Assembly (NCBI RefSeq): GCF_030814995.1
Contig: NZ_JAUSVX010000002.1
Coordinates: 434,001 to 498,000, forward strand
Source of the DNA: Labrys wisconsinensis
GTDB taxonomy: Bacteria > Pseudomonadota > Alphaproteobacteria > Rhizobiales > Labraceae
DNA length: 64,000 bases
Direction: 5' to 3'
Both the position numbers and the translations under genes were made by a program. Shown here one piece after another: positions 37,051-47,248 of this stretch; position 1 is the stretch's first letter; the number at the start of each line of letters is the position of its first letter. The notes under the pieces are model-generated. The model was not told the origin of the DNA. It did no database searches and saw nothing but the letters and a program-made list of their open reading frames with translations.

Positions 37051-39288
37051 ATGGCCGATCAGGTTGTATCCGGTTCGGCGCCCCAGGCGCCGGCCGCCTT
37101 GCCGACACGGCGCCTCGGCGTCGTCGGGCCGGCCCTGGTGCTGCTGGCCATCGCCTCGGCGGTCGTGACCTTCCTAGTCCTGACCGGATTGTCGCCGTTC
37201 GAGCCGACGCACCAGGTGGTCATCGCGCTGCTGGCGGTCAATGTGGGCTTCGGCCTGGCGCTGATCGCGCTGATCGGGGTCGAGGTGGGCCGCCTCGTCC
37301 GCGCCCGCTATCGCGGGCAGGCCGGCGCGGCGCTGCACATGCGCATCATCGGCCTGTTCTCGATCGTGGCGGCCATGCCGGCGATCCTGGTCTCGGCCAT
37401 CGCCTTCATCACCCTCGATCGCGGTCTCGACAACTGGTTCTCGACGCGGGTGCGCAACATCGTCGAGACCTCGCTGGTGGTCGCCAACGCCTATGTCGAG
37501 GAGCAGGGCCGCCTGATCCAGGGCGAGGCGCTGGCCATGGCCTCGGATCTCAACCGGGCCCAGCCCGTCTACGGCACGGACCCGCAGCGCTTCATCGAAT
37601 ATCTCAAGGCCCAGGGCGCCATCCGCGGCCTGCCCGGCGCGATGCTGATGACCCGCTCGCGCGACATCAAGGAACGGGCCGACATCCTCGCCGGCTTCGA
37701 ATATCCGCTGCCGCCGGCCGAGGCCGTCGCCGACGCGGACAATCAGGACGCGGTGGTGATCGCCCCGGGCTCGCGCAACGTCATGGGGGCCGTGGTCAAG
37801 CTCTCGGCCTATGACGACCGCTACCTCTTCGTCGCCCGGCCGTTCGACCCGAAGGTGGCCCAATATCTGCGCGAGACCCAGGCGAGCACTGCCGAGTACC
37901 GCCTGCTCGAGGACAGGCGCTCCGGGGTCCAGGTCGCCTTCGCCGTGATGTTCGTGATCATCGCCCTCCTGATGCTGCTGGCGGCGATCTGGATCGGCCT
38001 CGCCTTCGCCGACCGGCTGGTCGAGCCGATCCGCCGGCTGATCAACGCGGCGGACCAGGTTGCGGAAGGCAACCTTTATGTCCGCGTTCCCGTTGACAAG
38101 GGGGAGGGCGATCTTGCCAATCTCGGTGCCACCTTCAACAACATGACGGACACGCTGCGCAGCCAGCGCAACGACCTGCTGGGCGCCAACGACCTGCTCG
38201 ACAGCCGCCGCCGCTTCATGGAGGCGGTGCTGTCGGGCGTGTCGACCGGCGTGATCGGCATCGACGAGGAGGGCAAGGTCACCGTCCTCAACCCGGTGGC
38301 CGAGCGGCTGATCGGCATCACGGAAGCCCCGCTCGGGCAGAATCTGTCCGAGCTCGTGCCCGAGCTCGCGCCCTACCTCACCGACGCCATCGCCGGGCGC
38401 TCGCGCCTGGTGCAGGGCCAGATCGCGCTGACGCGCGACACCCGCGAGCGCAACGTCATGGTGCGCGTCACCAGCGAGCAATCCTCCATGCGCGAGCACG
38501 GCTACGTCGTGACGCTCGACGACATCACCGAGCTGGTGGTGGCGCAGCGCAGCTCCGCCTGGGCCGACGTGGCGCGGCGCATCGCCCACGAGATCAAGAA
38601 CCCGCTGACGCCGATCCAGCTGTCGGCCGAGCGCATCCGCCGCAAATACGGCAAGGTGATCACCGAGGACCGCGAGGTCTTCGACCAGTGCACGGACACG
38701 ATCGTGCGGCAGGTCGACGACATCAAGCGCATGGTCGACGAGTTCTCGTCCTTCGCGCGCATGCCCAAGCCCGCCTTCGCCCGCGAAGACCTCGCCGACA
38801 TGGTCAAGCAGGTCGTGTTCCTGATGCGGGTCGGCAATCCGGAGGTCAATTTCGAGTTCGCCGCTCCAGCCGAGCCCGTCGTCGCCCGTTTCGACCGGCG
38901 TCTCCTGTCGCAGGCGGTGACCAACATCGTCAAGAACGCCGCCGAGGCGATCGCCGGCGTGCCGGAGGAGGTGCGTGGACAGGGACAGGTCAGTGTCTCG
39001 GTTGTGCGAAATGACACGACCGTGGCGATCGAGGTGACCGACAACGGCGTCGGCCTGCCGAAGGAGAATCGACAGCGGCTGCTGGAGCCCTACGTCACCA
39101 CGCGGGAGAAGGGCACCGGGCTCGGCCTCGCGATCGTCGGCAAGATCATGGAAGAGCACGGCGGCGGCATCGAGCTTCTCGACGCGCCGGCCGTGGCGAC
39201 GGGAGGACGCGGCGCCTTGCTGCGCCTGTGGTTCCCCGTCGAAGGCGAACACAAGAGCGAGGCGGTCCTCACCGCCGGCGCAGAATAG
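37051..39288 (+). CDS. ntrY: Nitrogen regulation membrane sensor kinase NtrY
   Basis: A 745-residue membrane histidine kinase partnered with NtrX, linked in other alphaproteobacteria to nitrogen metabolism, redox and envelope control. Three hydrophobic segments precede an extracytoplasmic region, and a further one lies at about 290-315. A HAMP domain follows (IRRLINAADQVAEGNLYVRVP), then a PAS domain, and His513 in [16 protein letters not shown]. The ATPase motifs are [19 protein letters not shown] and GTGLGLAIVGKI. It is 10 bp upstream of ntrX. The 216-bp gap before it holds a likely promoter but no clear consensus. Confidence 0.96.
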   Translation: MADQVVSGSAPQAPAALPTRRLGVVGPALVLLAIASAVVTFLVLTGLSPFEPTHQVVIALLAVNVGFGLALIALIGVEVGRLVRARYRGQAGAALHMRIIGLFSIVAAMPAILVSAIAFITLDRGLDNWFSTRVRNIVETSLVVANAYVEEQGRLIQGEALAMASDLNRAQPVYGTDPQRFIEYLKAQGAIRGLPGAMLMTRSRDIKERADILAGFEYPLPPAEAVADADNQDAVVIAPGSRNVMGAVVKLSAYDDRYLFVARPFDPKVAQYLRETQASTAEYRLLEDRRSGVQVAFAVMFVIIALLMLLAAIWIGLAFADRLVEPIRRLINAADQVAEGNLYVRVPVDKGEGDLANLGATFNNMTDTLRSQRNDLLGANDLLDSRRRFMEAVLSGVSTGVIGIDEEGKVTVLNPVAERLIGITEAPLGQNLSELVPELAPYLTDAIAGRSRLVQGQIALTRDTRERNVMVRVTSEQSSMREHGYVVTLDDITELVVAQRSSAWADVARRIAHEIKNPLTPIQLSAERIRRKYGKVITEDREVFDQCTDTIVRQVDDIKRMVDEFSSFARMPKPAFAREDLADMVKQVVFLMRVGNPEVNFEFAAPAEPVVARFDRRLLSQAVTNIVKNAAEAIAGVPEEVRGQGQVSVSVVRNDTTVAIEVTDNGVGLPKENRQRLLEPYVTTREKGTGLGLAIVGKIMEEHGGGIELLDAPAVATGGRGALLRLWFPVEGEHKSEAVLTAGAE

Positions 39289-39298
39289 GGCACAAGCG

Positions 39299-40666
39299 AT
39301 GGCAACCGATATCCTGATCGTCGACGATGAGGCCGATATCCGCGACCTCGTCGCCGGCATCCTCGAAGACGAAGGCCACGGTGCGCGCACCGCCAAGGAT
39401 TCCGACACCGCCCTGGCGGCCGTCGAGCAGCGCCGGCCCCAGCTGATCTTCCTCGATATCTGGATGCAGGGATCGCGCCTCGACGGGCTGCAACTGCTCG
39501 ATGTCCTGAAGACCGCCCATCCCGAAGTGCCCGTCGTGATGATCTCCGGCCACGGCAATATCGAGACCGCCGTCGCCGCCATCCGGCGCGGCGCCTACGA
39601 CTTCATCGAGAAGCCGTTCAAGGCGGACCGCCTGGTGCTGGTGGCGGACCGGGCGCTGGAGGCCTCGCGCCTCAAGCGCGAGGTGAACGAGCTGCGCCAG
39701 ATCTCGGGCACGGCGACGCGCCTGGTCGGCCGCTCCTCGGCCGTCAACCAGCTCAGGCAGGTGATCGAGAAGTCTGCCCCGACCAACAGCCGCATCATGG
39801 TCGCCGGCCCGCCCGGCGCAGGCAAGGAGCTCGCCGCCCGCACCATCCATCAGCTTTCGACCCGTTCGAAGGGGCCTTTCGTGGTGGTCAACGCCGCCTC
39901 GCTGACGCCGGAGACCATGGAGCCGGAGCTGTTCGGCGTGGAGGGCGATGCCCGCACCCGCAAGGTCGGCGCGCTGGAGGAGGCGCATGGCGGCACGCTG
40001 TTCATCGACGAGGTCGCCGACATGCCGCGCGAGACCCAGGGCAAGATCCTGCGGGTCCTGGTCGACCAGAGCTTCGTCCGCGTCGGCGGCGCCACCAAGG
40101 TGCATGTCGATGTGCGTATCATCTCCTCCACGGCGCGCGACCTGGCGATGGAGGTGGCGGACGGTCATTTCCGCGAGGACCTGCTGCACCGACTCTCGGT
40201 GGTGCCGATCCGCGTTCCCGCCCTGTCCGAGCGGCGCGAGGACATCCCGGAGCTCGTCGAGCACTTCCAGGCCCAGATCTCCCAGGCCACGGGCCTGCAG
40301 CGCCGCATCGTCGGCGACGACGCCATGGCGGTGCTGCAGTCGCACGAATGGCCGGGCAACGTCCGCCAGCTGCGCAACAATGTCGAGCGCCTGATGATCC
40401 TGGCCGGCGGCGAGCCCGAGGCGGTGATCAGCGCCGACATGCTGCCGCCGGAGATCGGCGCCTTGGTGCCGACGCGCCCGAACGGGCAGGGCGGCGAGCA
40501 CCTGATGGGGCTGCCGCTGCGCGAAGCGCGCGAGATCTTCGAGCGCGAATATCTCGTGGCGCAGATCAACCGGTTCGGCGGCAATATCTCCCGCACGGCG
40601 GAGTTCGTCGGCATGGAGCGCTCGGCGCTGCATCGCAAGCTGAAGTCGCTGGGCGTGGGCGCCTGA
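39299..40666 (+). CDS. ntrX: Nitrogen regulation response regulator NtrX
   Basis: A 455-residue NtrC-family response regulator. The receiver domain carries phosphorylation site Asp53 (LIFLDIWMQGS). The AAA+ domain has Walker A AGPPGAGKE and Walker B GGTLFIDEVADM, and the C-terminal Fis-type helix-turn-helix is ISRTAEFVGMERSALHRKLKSLG. The GAFTGA sigma54-contact loop is absent: the equivalent stretch reads ELFGVEGDARTRKVG. It therefore probably does not activate sigma54 promoters in the normal way. It ends the ntrYX pair. Confidence 0.95.
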   Translation: MATDILIVDDEADIRDLVAGILEDEGHGARTAKDSDTALAAVEQRRPQLIFLDIWMQGSRLDGLQLLDVLKTAHPEVPVVMISGHGNIETAVAAIRRGAYDFIEKPFKADRLVLVADRALEASRLKREVNELRQISGTATRLVGRSSAVNQLRQVIEKSAPTNSRIMVAGPPGAGKELAARTIHQLSTRSKGPFVVVNAASLTPETMEPELFGVEGDARTRKVGALEEAHGGTLFIDEVADMPRETQGKILRVLVDQSFVRVGGATKVHVDVRIISSTARDLAMEVADGHFREDLLHRLSVVPIRVPALSERREDIPELVEHFQAQISQATGLQRRIVGDDAMAVLQSHEWPGNVRQLRNNVERLMILAGGEPEAVISADMLPPEIGALVPTRPNGQGGEHLMGLPLREAREIFEREYLVAQINRFGGNISRTAEFVGMERSALHRKLKSLGVGA

Positions 40667-40704
40667 TGCGCCCCTCGCCCCGCTCCTGCCGCTGATCGCC
40701 GGAC

Positions 40705-42021
40705 GTGCCCGAAAGGCTGCTGGTCCTGCTGCCGGCCGACGGCCATGGCGGCTGCGAATACAATGCGCTGAGCTTCGCCAGGTTCGCGGCCCGGACGCTC
40801 GGCCTCGCGGTCGCGACCGCCTTTCCCAGCACGGCCACGACGCAGTTCCTCGGCGAGCTGGCCGACGCGAACGGCCTGCCCTGGCACGATCTGCGCATCA
40901 CCTTCGAGGCGGACGACGACGCGGAGCGCTTCGCGGCGCAGCGGGCCTGCACCGCCGCGCTGATCGAGGCCGTGCGGCCGGATGCGGTGTTCCTGGCCAT
41001 GCCCTGGCCGGCCCGCGGCGGCGGCGTGATCGCGGCCTGCGCCGACGCCGGCATTCCCGCGCTGGTGAAGTTCGCCCTGGTGCCGGAGGTGCTCCACGGG
41101 CCGCCCGAGCCGGTGGCGGCACGGTTGCGGCAGGCGATCGGGCAACGCCAGCTCTGGTTTGCCAATTCGCGCCACAGCGCCGCCCTGCTGGAGCGCCATC
41201 TCGGCCTCGCACCCGGCGCGGTCGATCATTTCCATGTCGGGCCGATCGGCCTGCGCGACCTCCTCGACGAGGCCGAGACGGGAAGCGCGATCGCCCCGGC
41301 CGCGGCGCGGCGCCTCGTCCGCGACACGTTCTCCCTGCCGGACGAGGCGCTGGTGGTGACCACGGTCGCCCGGCTGTCGATGCAGAAGGGATACGACACG
41401 CTGCTGGAGGCCGCCGCGCTGCTGCGAGACGATCCGCGCCTGCGCTTCCTCTGGGTCGGCGAGGGCGAATTGCGCCCGGCGCTCGAGGCCGGCATCGCCG
41501 AGCGTGGCCTCGCCGGCCGGGTCGTCCTGGCCGGCTTTCGCCGCGACGTCCGACAGCTGCTGCGCGGCAGCGACATCTTCGCGCTGCCGACCGTCTATGA
41601 AGGCGGCTGCTCGCAGGCCTTGCTCGAGGCGATGGAGGAGGGGCTGGCGATCGCCGTCACCCGCGCCAGCGCGGTGGCGGAGGTCGCGCAGGACGAGGTC
41701 GAGGCGCTGCTCGCCGACGTCGGCGACGCCGAGGGGCTGGCGGCGCGCATCCGCCGGCTGGCCGACGACGCGCCGCTGCGCCGCCGGCTCGGCGCCGCCG
41801 CCGCCCGGCGTGCCCGTCTCTTCTCCCGCGAAGTGATGTTCAAGCAGACGGTGCTGCGTCTCGACCGGCTGCTCGGCACCGGTCATGCCGCCCATCCCGA
41901 CCTGGCGGCGGTCGACCTCGAATCCCCTGCCTTCTCCCGCGCCGATCGGCCCGAGCCCGCCGCGCGCCGGGCCGAGTCCGGATTCGCTAAAATTTTAAGG
42001 ATTTTCGCAAGGTTCCGTTGA
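40705..42021 (+). CDS. Glycosyltransferase, GT4-like
   Basis: A 438-residue GT-B glycosyltransferase. The C-terminal Rossmann domain has VTTVARLSMQKGYDTLLEAAALL, FLWVGEGELRPALE and the nucleotide-sugar motif ALPTVYEGGCSQALLEAMEEGLAI (the family E-x7-E). The N-terminus MPERLLVLLPADGHGGCEYNALSFA is the usual acceptor domain. Start is GTG at 40705. It is one of two adjacent glycosyltransferases before the opgGH genes, so an exopolysaccharide or glycolipid role is likely. Sugar specificity cannot be read. Confidence 0.88.
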   Translation: MPERLLVLLPADGHGGCEYNALSFARFAARTLGLAVATAFPSTATTQFLGELADANGLPWHDLRITFEADDDAERFAAQRACTAALIEAVRPDAVFLAMPWPARGGGVIAACADAGIPALVKFALVPEVLHGPPEPVAARLRQAIGQRQLWFANSRHSAALLERHLGLAPGAVDHFHVGPIGLRDLLDEAETGSAIAPAAARRLVRDTFSLPDEALVVTTVARLSMQKGYDTLLEAAALLRDDPRLRFLWVGEGELRPALEAGIAERGLAGRVVLAGFRRDVRQLLRGSDIFALPTVYEGGCSQALLEAMEEGLAIAVTRASAVAEVAQDEVEALLADVGDAEGLAARIRRLADDAPLRRRLGAAAARRARLFSREVMFKQTVLRLDRLLGTGHAAHPDLAAVDLESPAFSRADRPEPAARRAESGFAKILRIFARFR

Positions 42022-42122
42022 CCGTGTTCGCCGACATTTCCCGCATGACGGCCGTTTCCTGACATCGTGGAAAGGATTTCCCGGCATCGCTTACGGCGAT
42101 TGGAGACGCGGGACCGGTCCTT

Positions 42123-43334
42123 ATGCTCGATACTATCGCACGACGCGACAAGCGAAGGCTGCGGATCGTTCATTTCGTGCGCTCGCCCGTCGGGGGCATC
42201 TTTCGACATGTCCTCGATCTCGCGGCCGAGCAGTCGGCGAACGGCCATCTCGTCGGGATCGTGCTGGATTCCTCGACCGGCGGCGCCTTCGAGGCCGACA
42301 AGATCGCGGCCGCGACGCGGCATCTGGCGCTGGGCGTGACCCGCCTGCCGATCGCCCGCCGGGTGCGCCCCGCCGACATGCTCGCGGCCTGGCGCGTCTA
42401 CAAGGCGGTGCGCGACCTCGAGCCCGACGTGCTGCATGGCCACGGCGCCAAGGGCGGCGCGCTCGCCCGGATCGTCGGGACCATCCTGGCGCGCCGGGGC
42501 CGCCCGGTGGCGCGCTTCTACACGCCGCATGGCGGCAGCCTGCATTTCCCGAAGACGAGCCATTCCGGCCGCTTCTACTTCGCGGTCGAGCGCATGCTGG
42601 AACGCTTCTGCGACGGGCTGATCCATGTCAGCTGCTACGAGGCCATGGCCTATCGCGAGAAGGTCGGCAAGCCGCGCTGCGGGGCCAGCGTCGTGGTCAA
42701 CGGGCTCAGGCGCGAGGAGTTCGAGGAGGTCGTGCCCGCCGCCGATGCACGCGACATCGTGTACATGGGCATGATGCGCGACCTCAAGGGGCCGGACGTG
42801 CTGATCCGGGCGGTGGCGGCCATCCGCGACCGGACCGGGCGCGCGCCCACCGTCGCCATGATCGGCGACGGCCCGGATCTCGCCTCCTATCGCAGGCTGG
42901 TCGAGGATCTCGGCCTTTCGCAGGCGGTCGCCTTCCACGCCCCGATGCCGACGCGGCGGGGCATGGCGCATGGCCATCTCATGGTGGTGCCGTCGCGGGC
43001 CGAATCCATGCCCTACATCGTGCTGGAATCGATCGCGGCCGCCCTGCCTCTGGTGGCGACCAGCGTCGGTGGCATCCCGGAAGTCGTCGGTGCCGCCCCC
43101 AGCCGGCTGGTGCCGCCCGGCGAGATCGAGGCGATGGCCGACGCGATCGAACGCGCCCTCTCCGATCCGGTGCGCACGCGCACGAGGGCGTTGCTGGCGC
43201 GTGCGACGCTGCGCGAGCGCTTCACCGTCGAGGCGATGGCGGACGCGACCGAGCGGCTCTATGCCGCCGCGCTCGGCCAGAGCGTCCGTGGCGCCAAGAC
43301 GGCCGGCGTGCCGAGCCTGCAGCCGGCGGAGTGA
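42123..43334 (+). CDS. Glycosyltransferase, GT4-like
   Basis: A 403-residue GT-B enzyme beginning with the acceptor domain RRLRIVHFVRSPVGGIFRHVLDLAAEQ. It then has DVLHGHGAKGGALARI, YTPHGGSLHF, VYMGMMRDLKGPDVLI and the donor-site motif VVPSRAESMPYIVLESIAAALPLVAT. The pattern matches WbpH/PelF-like exopolysaccharide glycosyltransferases. The ATG at 42123 is supported by homology. The 101-bp gap after the first glycosyltransferase is AT-rich at its start and may hold a promoter. Confidence 0.9.
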   Translation: MLDTIARRDKRRLRIVHFVRSPVGGIFRHVLDLAAEQSANGHLVGIVLDSSTGGAFEADKIAAATRHLALGVTRLPIARRVRPADMLAAWRVYKAVRDLEPDVLHGHGAKGGALARIVGTILARRGRPVARFYTPHGGSLHFPKTSHSGRFYFAVERMLERFCDGLIHVSCYEAMAYREKVGKPRCGASVVVNGLRREEFEEVVPAADARDIVYMGMMRDLKGPDVLIRAVAAIRDRTGRAPTVAMIGDGPDLASYRRLVEDLGLSQAVAFHAPMPTRRGMAHGHLMVVPSRAESMPYIVLESIAAALPLVATSVGGIPEVVGAAPSRLVPPGEIEAMADAIERALSDPVRTRTRALLARATLRERFTVEAMADATERLYAAALGQSVRGAKTAGVPSLQPAE

Positions 43335-43362
43335 CGGCTGGGGCTTCCGGTCCGAGGGTGCC

Positions 43363-45549
43363 TCACGCTTTCGCCTCGGCCGGCAGGTTCGCCAGCAGCC
43401 CGATCATCGCGCGGTCGTGCAGCGCCAGGAAGCGCTCCTTCGGCGTCAGCCATTTGCAGGCCTCCTCCAGCGTGCGCGCCTCGGTGATCTTGGCAAAGGC
43501 CATCACCCGGTCCTGTTCGAACCTGCCGCGCTCGGAGCGGGCGCCTGGCGGCAGCATCGCCTCGTGCAGGTCGCGGAAATCCCCGTCGGCGTGCAGCACC
43601 TGCAGCGCATTCTCGTCGTCCTCGCCGGCGGCGGCGAGTTCCTGGCTGAGGGCGTTGGCACGCGAGGCGATCGGCGGGGGCAGGGTCTCCTCCGGTGTCA
43701 TCAGGAGACCGAGCCGCTTCAGCCCGAGGCCGAGCCAGAGCTGGCCCGAGGCCCAGGACAGCGGGATGGACAGGAGCAGGCCGACGATGGTCGGCGACAT
43801 CCAGGCGAAGAGATAGGGCGACATCACATAGGCGGCGATGCCGGCGAGCGCCCCGAGCGCGGTGTGCCAGCGGTGCCGGCGCACGATGTCGCCGAAGGGG
43901 ATCGAGCCGTCGTCGCGGCGCTGCGGCTTCCAGCCGGAATCGCGCCCGAGCAGGATCTCGAACACCGAGCCGGACTGGACCAGCATCATGGTCGGCGCCA
44001 GCAGGGCGGAGAGGATGATCTCCAGGAGCGTCGACAGGATCAGCCTGATGCCGCCGCCGCAGGCGCGCCGGGCGTCCCGGTCCACGAGCATCACGATCAT
44101 GCCGAAGAATTTCGGCGCCAGCAGGATGCCCATGGTGCCGGCGAACAGGCCGAGCGCGCGCTCGGCGTCGAACAGCGGCCAGCTCGGGAACAGGGAGAAC
44201 TCGTTGGTGAAATATTCCGGCCGGATATAGTGCGCCTGCAGGGCGAGCGTCAGGCCGACCAGCAGCTGCAGGAGCCAGAGCGGGCTGGCGAGGTAGCTGA
44301 AGATGCCGGTGGCGAAATGCTGGCGCGTCGCCGGATGGAAGCCGCGCGAGCCGATCACCCGGGCGTGCTGCAGGTTGCCCTGGCACCAGCGCCGGTCGCG
44401 CGCCGCCAGGTCGATCAGCGAGGGCGGGCTCTCCTCGTAGGAGCCGGTCACGTCGGTCAGCATGTAGACGGCGTAGCCGGCGCGTCGCATCAGCGCCGCC
44501 TCGACGAAGTCGTGGCTGAGGATGTGGCCGCCGAAGGGCGGCTTGCCCGAGAGGTCCGGCATGCCGCAATGGGCCGCGAAGGCGGCGGTGCGGATGATGG
44601 CGTTGTGGCCCCAGTAATTGCCGTCATACCCCATCCAGACGGCGAGACCGTCGGCGATCACCGGGCCGTAGACCCGTGCGGCGAACTGCTGGATGCGGGC
44701 GAACAGCGTGTTGCGATTGATGATCAGGGGCAGGGTCTGGATGATGCCGGCGTCGGAATCCTTCTCCATCGCCGCCGCCAGACGCACGATCGCCTCGCCG
44801 GTCATCAGGCTGTCGGCGTCGAGCACCAGCATGTGGTCATAGGCCCCGCCCCAGCGCGTCACCCAGTCGGCGATGTTGCCGGCCTTGCGGTTGGTGTTCT
44901 TGGGCCGGTGGCGATACCAGACGGCGACGTCGGGGCCGAGGCGCCGGCGCAGGGCGAGGAAGGCCCGCTCCTCGGCGATCCACACGTCCGGGTCCGTCGT
45001 ATCCGAGACGAAGAAATACTCGAAGGCGCGTCCGCAGCCGGTCGCCGTCACCGATTCGATGATCGCCTGCATGGCGGCGAACACCCGGCTCGGCGCTTCG
45101 TTGTAGATCGGCATCAGCACGGCGGTGCGCGAATGCAGCGCCTCGGGCAGCGGCGGCAGCCGGCGCCGGCGGAACAGGAGATGGATCAGGCCGACCAGGC
45201 TGGAGGTGAAGGCGACGGCGATCCAGGAGAAGTTCAGGATGAACAGCGTCACCAGCGCCCATTCCAGCACGGTGATGCCGCCGACGTCGACCACCTTGTA
45301 CATCTGCCAGCCGCCATAGGCGGTGAGGGCGGCCATGCCGAGGAACACGACGGCGCGGGCGAACCACGGCACGGCGCGCATCGCCCGGTTGGTCCAGCTC
45401 CTCTGCTCGGCGCGCGTCCAGTGCGTCAGCGACTGCACCGGCATGGCCAGCGGCCGCTCCGGCGGCACGGCGCCGGGCGGATGGGCGAGGCGGCCCCCGG
45501 CTTGCGTCGCCGGCGGAGCCTCGATGGGCGCAGGGGTCACGGTGTCCAT
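43363..45549 (-). CDS. opgH: Glucan biosynthesis glucosyltransferase H
   Basis: Inner-membrane GT2 processive glucosyltransferase that makes the backbone of osmoregulated periplasmic glucans from UDP-glucose. The 728-residue protein has membrane segments near residues 60-120 and a cytoplasmic catalytic domain with TDPD, LDADSLM, and DRRWCQGNLQH (the QxxRW-type motif). A cluster of membrane helices follows (about 410-600). It overlaps the end of opgG by 13 bp, so the two are translationally coupled. Length and motifs are complete. Confidence 0.95.
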   Translation of the reverse strand: MDTVTPAPIEAPPATQAGGRLAHPPGAVPPERPLAMPVQSLTHWTRAEQRSWTNRAMRAVPWFARAVVFLGMAALTAYGGWQMYKVVDVGGITVLEWALVTLFILNFSWIAVAFTSSLVGLIHLLFRRRRLPPLPEALHSRTAVLMPIYNEAPSRVFAAMQAIIESVTATGCGRAFEYFFVSDTTDPDVWIAEERAFLALRRRLGPDVAVWYRHRPKNTNRKAGNIADWVTRWGGAYDHMLVLDADSLMTGEAIVRLAAAMEKDSDAGIIQTLPLIINRNTLFARIQQFAARVYGPVIADGLAVWMGYDGNYWGHNAIIRTAAFAAHCGMPDLSGKPPFGGHILSHDFVEAALMRRAGYAVYMLTDVTGSYEESPPSLIDLAARDRRWCQGNLQHARVIGSRGFHPATRQHFATGIFSYLASPLWLLQLLVGLTLALQAHYIRPEYFTNEFSLFPSWPLFDAERALGLFAGTMGILLAPKFFGMIVMLVDRDARRACGGGIRLILSTLLEIILSALLAPTMMLVQSGSVFEILLGRDSGWKPQRRDDGSIPFGDIVRRHRWHTALGALAGIAAYVMSPYLFAWMSPTIVGLLLSIPLSWASGQLWLGLGLKRLGLLMTPEETLPPPIASRANALSQELAAAGEDDENALQVLHADGDFRDLHEAMLPPGARSERGRFEQDRVMAFAKITEARTLEEACKWLTPKERFLALHDRAMIGLLANLPAEAKA

Positions 45550-47066
45550 CGATAGAGCCAGGTTTCGCTCACGGGCTTGCCGTCCTTGTTGAGGACGGCC
45601 CGCATTTCCGAATAGGTTTCGTTATCCGGATCGAGAGTGAACGACAACCGTCCGAGCCGACGCGAGGGGTCCGGCGAGAAGGCGACGTCGCGCACCTTGC
45701 CCGGATTGACCGAGACGCCCGGCACGATGCCCTTCAGGCTGTCGGTGTCGGCGAAGATGTCGCCTTCGAAATCGATGACGAAGCGCCGGTTCTTGCCGCC
45801 GGCCGCGCCCGCCCGCGTCTCGTGGGCGATGGCGGTCTGCGGCTTGTCGGGCGGCGACCAGCACCAGTTGGTCCGGTATGAGAACGTATAGTCCTTGCCG
45901 GGGTCCAGCGGCACTTTCGGCCGCCAATAGGCGACGATGTTGTCGTGGATCTCGGCGTCGCTCGGGATCTCCACGAGTTGGATCGAGCCCTCGCCCCAGT
46001 CGCCGGAGGGGGTGATCCATACGCTCGGCTGGCGCTCGTAGCGGTGCCCCTCGTCCTCGAAGGCCGCAACGTCGCGGTTGCGCTGCAGCAGGCCGAAGCC
46101 GCGCGGGTTCTTGTCGGCGAAGGCGGAGATCTGCAGCGTCTCCGGATTCTGCAGCGGCCGCCAGATCCATTCGCCGGTGCCGCTGAGCATCTGCAGGCCG
46201 GAGGATTCGTGCACGGCGACGCGCACGTCGTCGACATTGTGCCGGTCGTTGGCGCCGAACAGATACATCGAGTTGAGAGGGGCGATGCCGACATGGTCGA
46301 TGGCGACGCGCGGGATGATGGTCGTCTCCACGTCGACCAGCGTCATGTCGCCGGGCCGCAGCGTCAGGCGGAAGGCGCCGGTCGCCGCCTCCGAATCGAG
46401 CAGGGCGTGCACCACCAGCGCCCCGGCGCCGGGCTGCGGGCGCTCGATCCAGAAGGCGCGGAAGAAGGGAAATTGCTCGCCGTCCGACTCGCCGGTGTTG
46501 ATCGCCAGGCCACGCGCCACGGCGCCGTAGCTCTGGGCCCGGGCGATGGCGCGGAAATAGCTCGCCCCCTGGAAGATGGCGAAGTCGTCGAAACGGTCGG
46601 GCGCGTCGAAGGGCGCCTTGAGGCGGAAGCCGGAGAAGCCGAAGCTCGCGTCCGGAGCCGGTCCCTTGAGGCCGCCGAAATCGAACAGGCTGGCATCGTA
46701 GGGCACGAGCAGGACCCGGCCGTCCTCGATGGTGAAGAGATCGACCGGGGCGGCATAGATGAAGCCGCGGTGGAGCGGCTCGACCACGAAGCCGCGCTGC
46801 TCGGCGCTCCACACCGCCCGCTCGGGCCGGAAGCGGATGGCGACGTAGTGCTCGTAGTCCAGGTCCTGGAAGGGCGCGGGCAGGGTGGTGTCCGGCGCCT
46901 GGTACGGGGTCTTGGTGAGCTCGCGGGCATAGGCGAGCAGGGCATCGTGCGAGAACGTCTCGCCGGGCTTCAATCCGGGAGCGTTGATCGCGGCCTGGCC
47001 GGGCCTCGGCCAGGCGAGCAGGCCGGGAGCGAGAGCGGCAAGTTTGAGGATGTCGCGGCGGTTCAT
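45537..47066 (-). CDS. opgG: Periplasmic glucan biosynthesis protein OpgG/OpgD family
   Basis: A 509-residue periplasmic protein acting with OpgH in building or branching osmoregulated periplasmic glucans. The N-terminus MNRRDILKLAALAPGLLAWP has a twin-arginine (Tat) signal, as known for OpgD-like members. The mature domain includes FSHDALLAYARELTKTPYQAP, YEHYVAIRFRPERAVW, SSYFRA-like ASYFRAIA, NSMYLFGANDR, and RPLQNP with WIWRPL. The ATG at 47066 is chosen for the Tat signal. Family-level assignment is secure; choosing G or D is not. Confidence 0.93.
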   Translation of the reverse strand: MNRRDILKLAALAPGLLAWPRPGQAAINAPGLKPGETFSHDALLAYARELTKTPYQAPDTTLPAPFQDLDYEHYVAIRFRPERAVWSAEQRGFVVEPLHRGFIYAAPVDLFTIEDGRVLLVPYDASLFDFGGLKGPAPDASFGFSGFRLKAPFDAPDRFDDFAIFQGASYFRAIARAQSYGAVARGLAINTGESDGEQFPFFRAFWIERPQPGAGALVVHALLDSEAATGAFRLTLRPGDMTLVDVETTIIPRVAIDHVGIAPLNSMYLFGANDRHNVDDVRVAVHESSGLQMLSGTGEWIWRPLQNPETLQISAFADKNPRGFGLLQRNRDVAAFEDEGHRYERQPSVWITPSGDWGEGSIQLVEIPSDAEIHDNIVAYWRPKVPLDPGKDYTFSYRTNWCWSPPDKPQTAIAHETRAGAAGGKNRRFVIDFEGDIFADTDSLKGIVPGVSVNPGKVRDVAFSPDPSRRLGRLSFTLDPDNETYSEMRAVLNKDGKPVSETWLYRWTP

Positions 47067-47248
47067 GGTCAGCGCTGGGATTCTTCTTCTAACCGATGGA
47101 TTTTTTCGGGGCAGTATGGGGGCGGGCGCGCCGTCGACGCCTATTGAGAAGCCCTTATACGTCATTTCGCAAGGCCGCGAGCCTCGCCGACGAGCGATTG
47201 GCGGATTTCCTATGGCGGCCGCGCGATGCTCATCGGCTGCTCGGCGCC

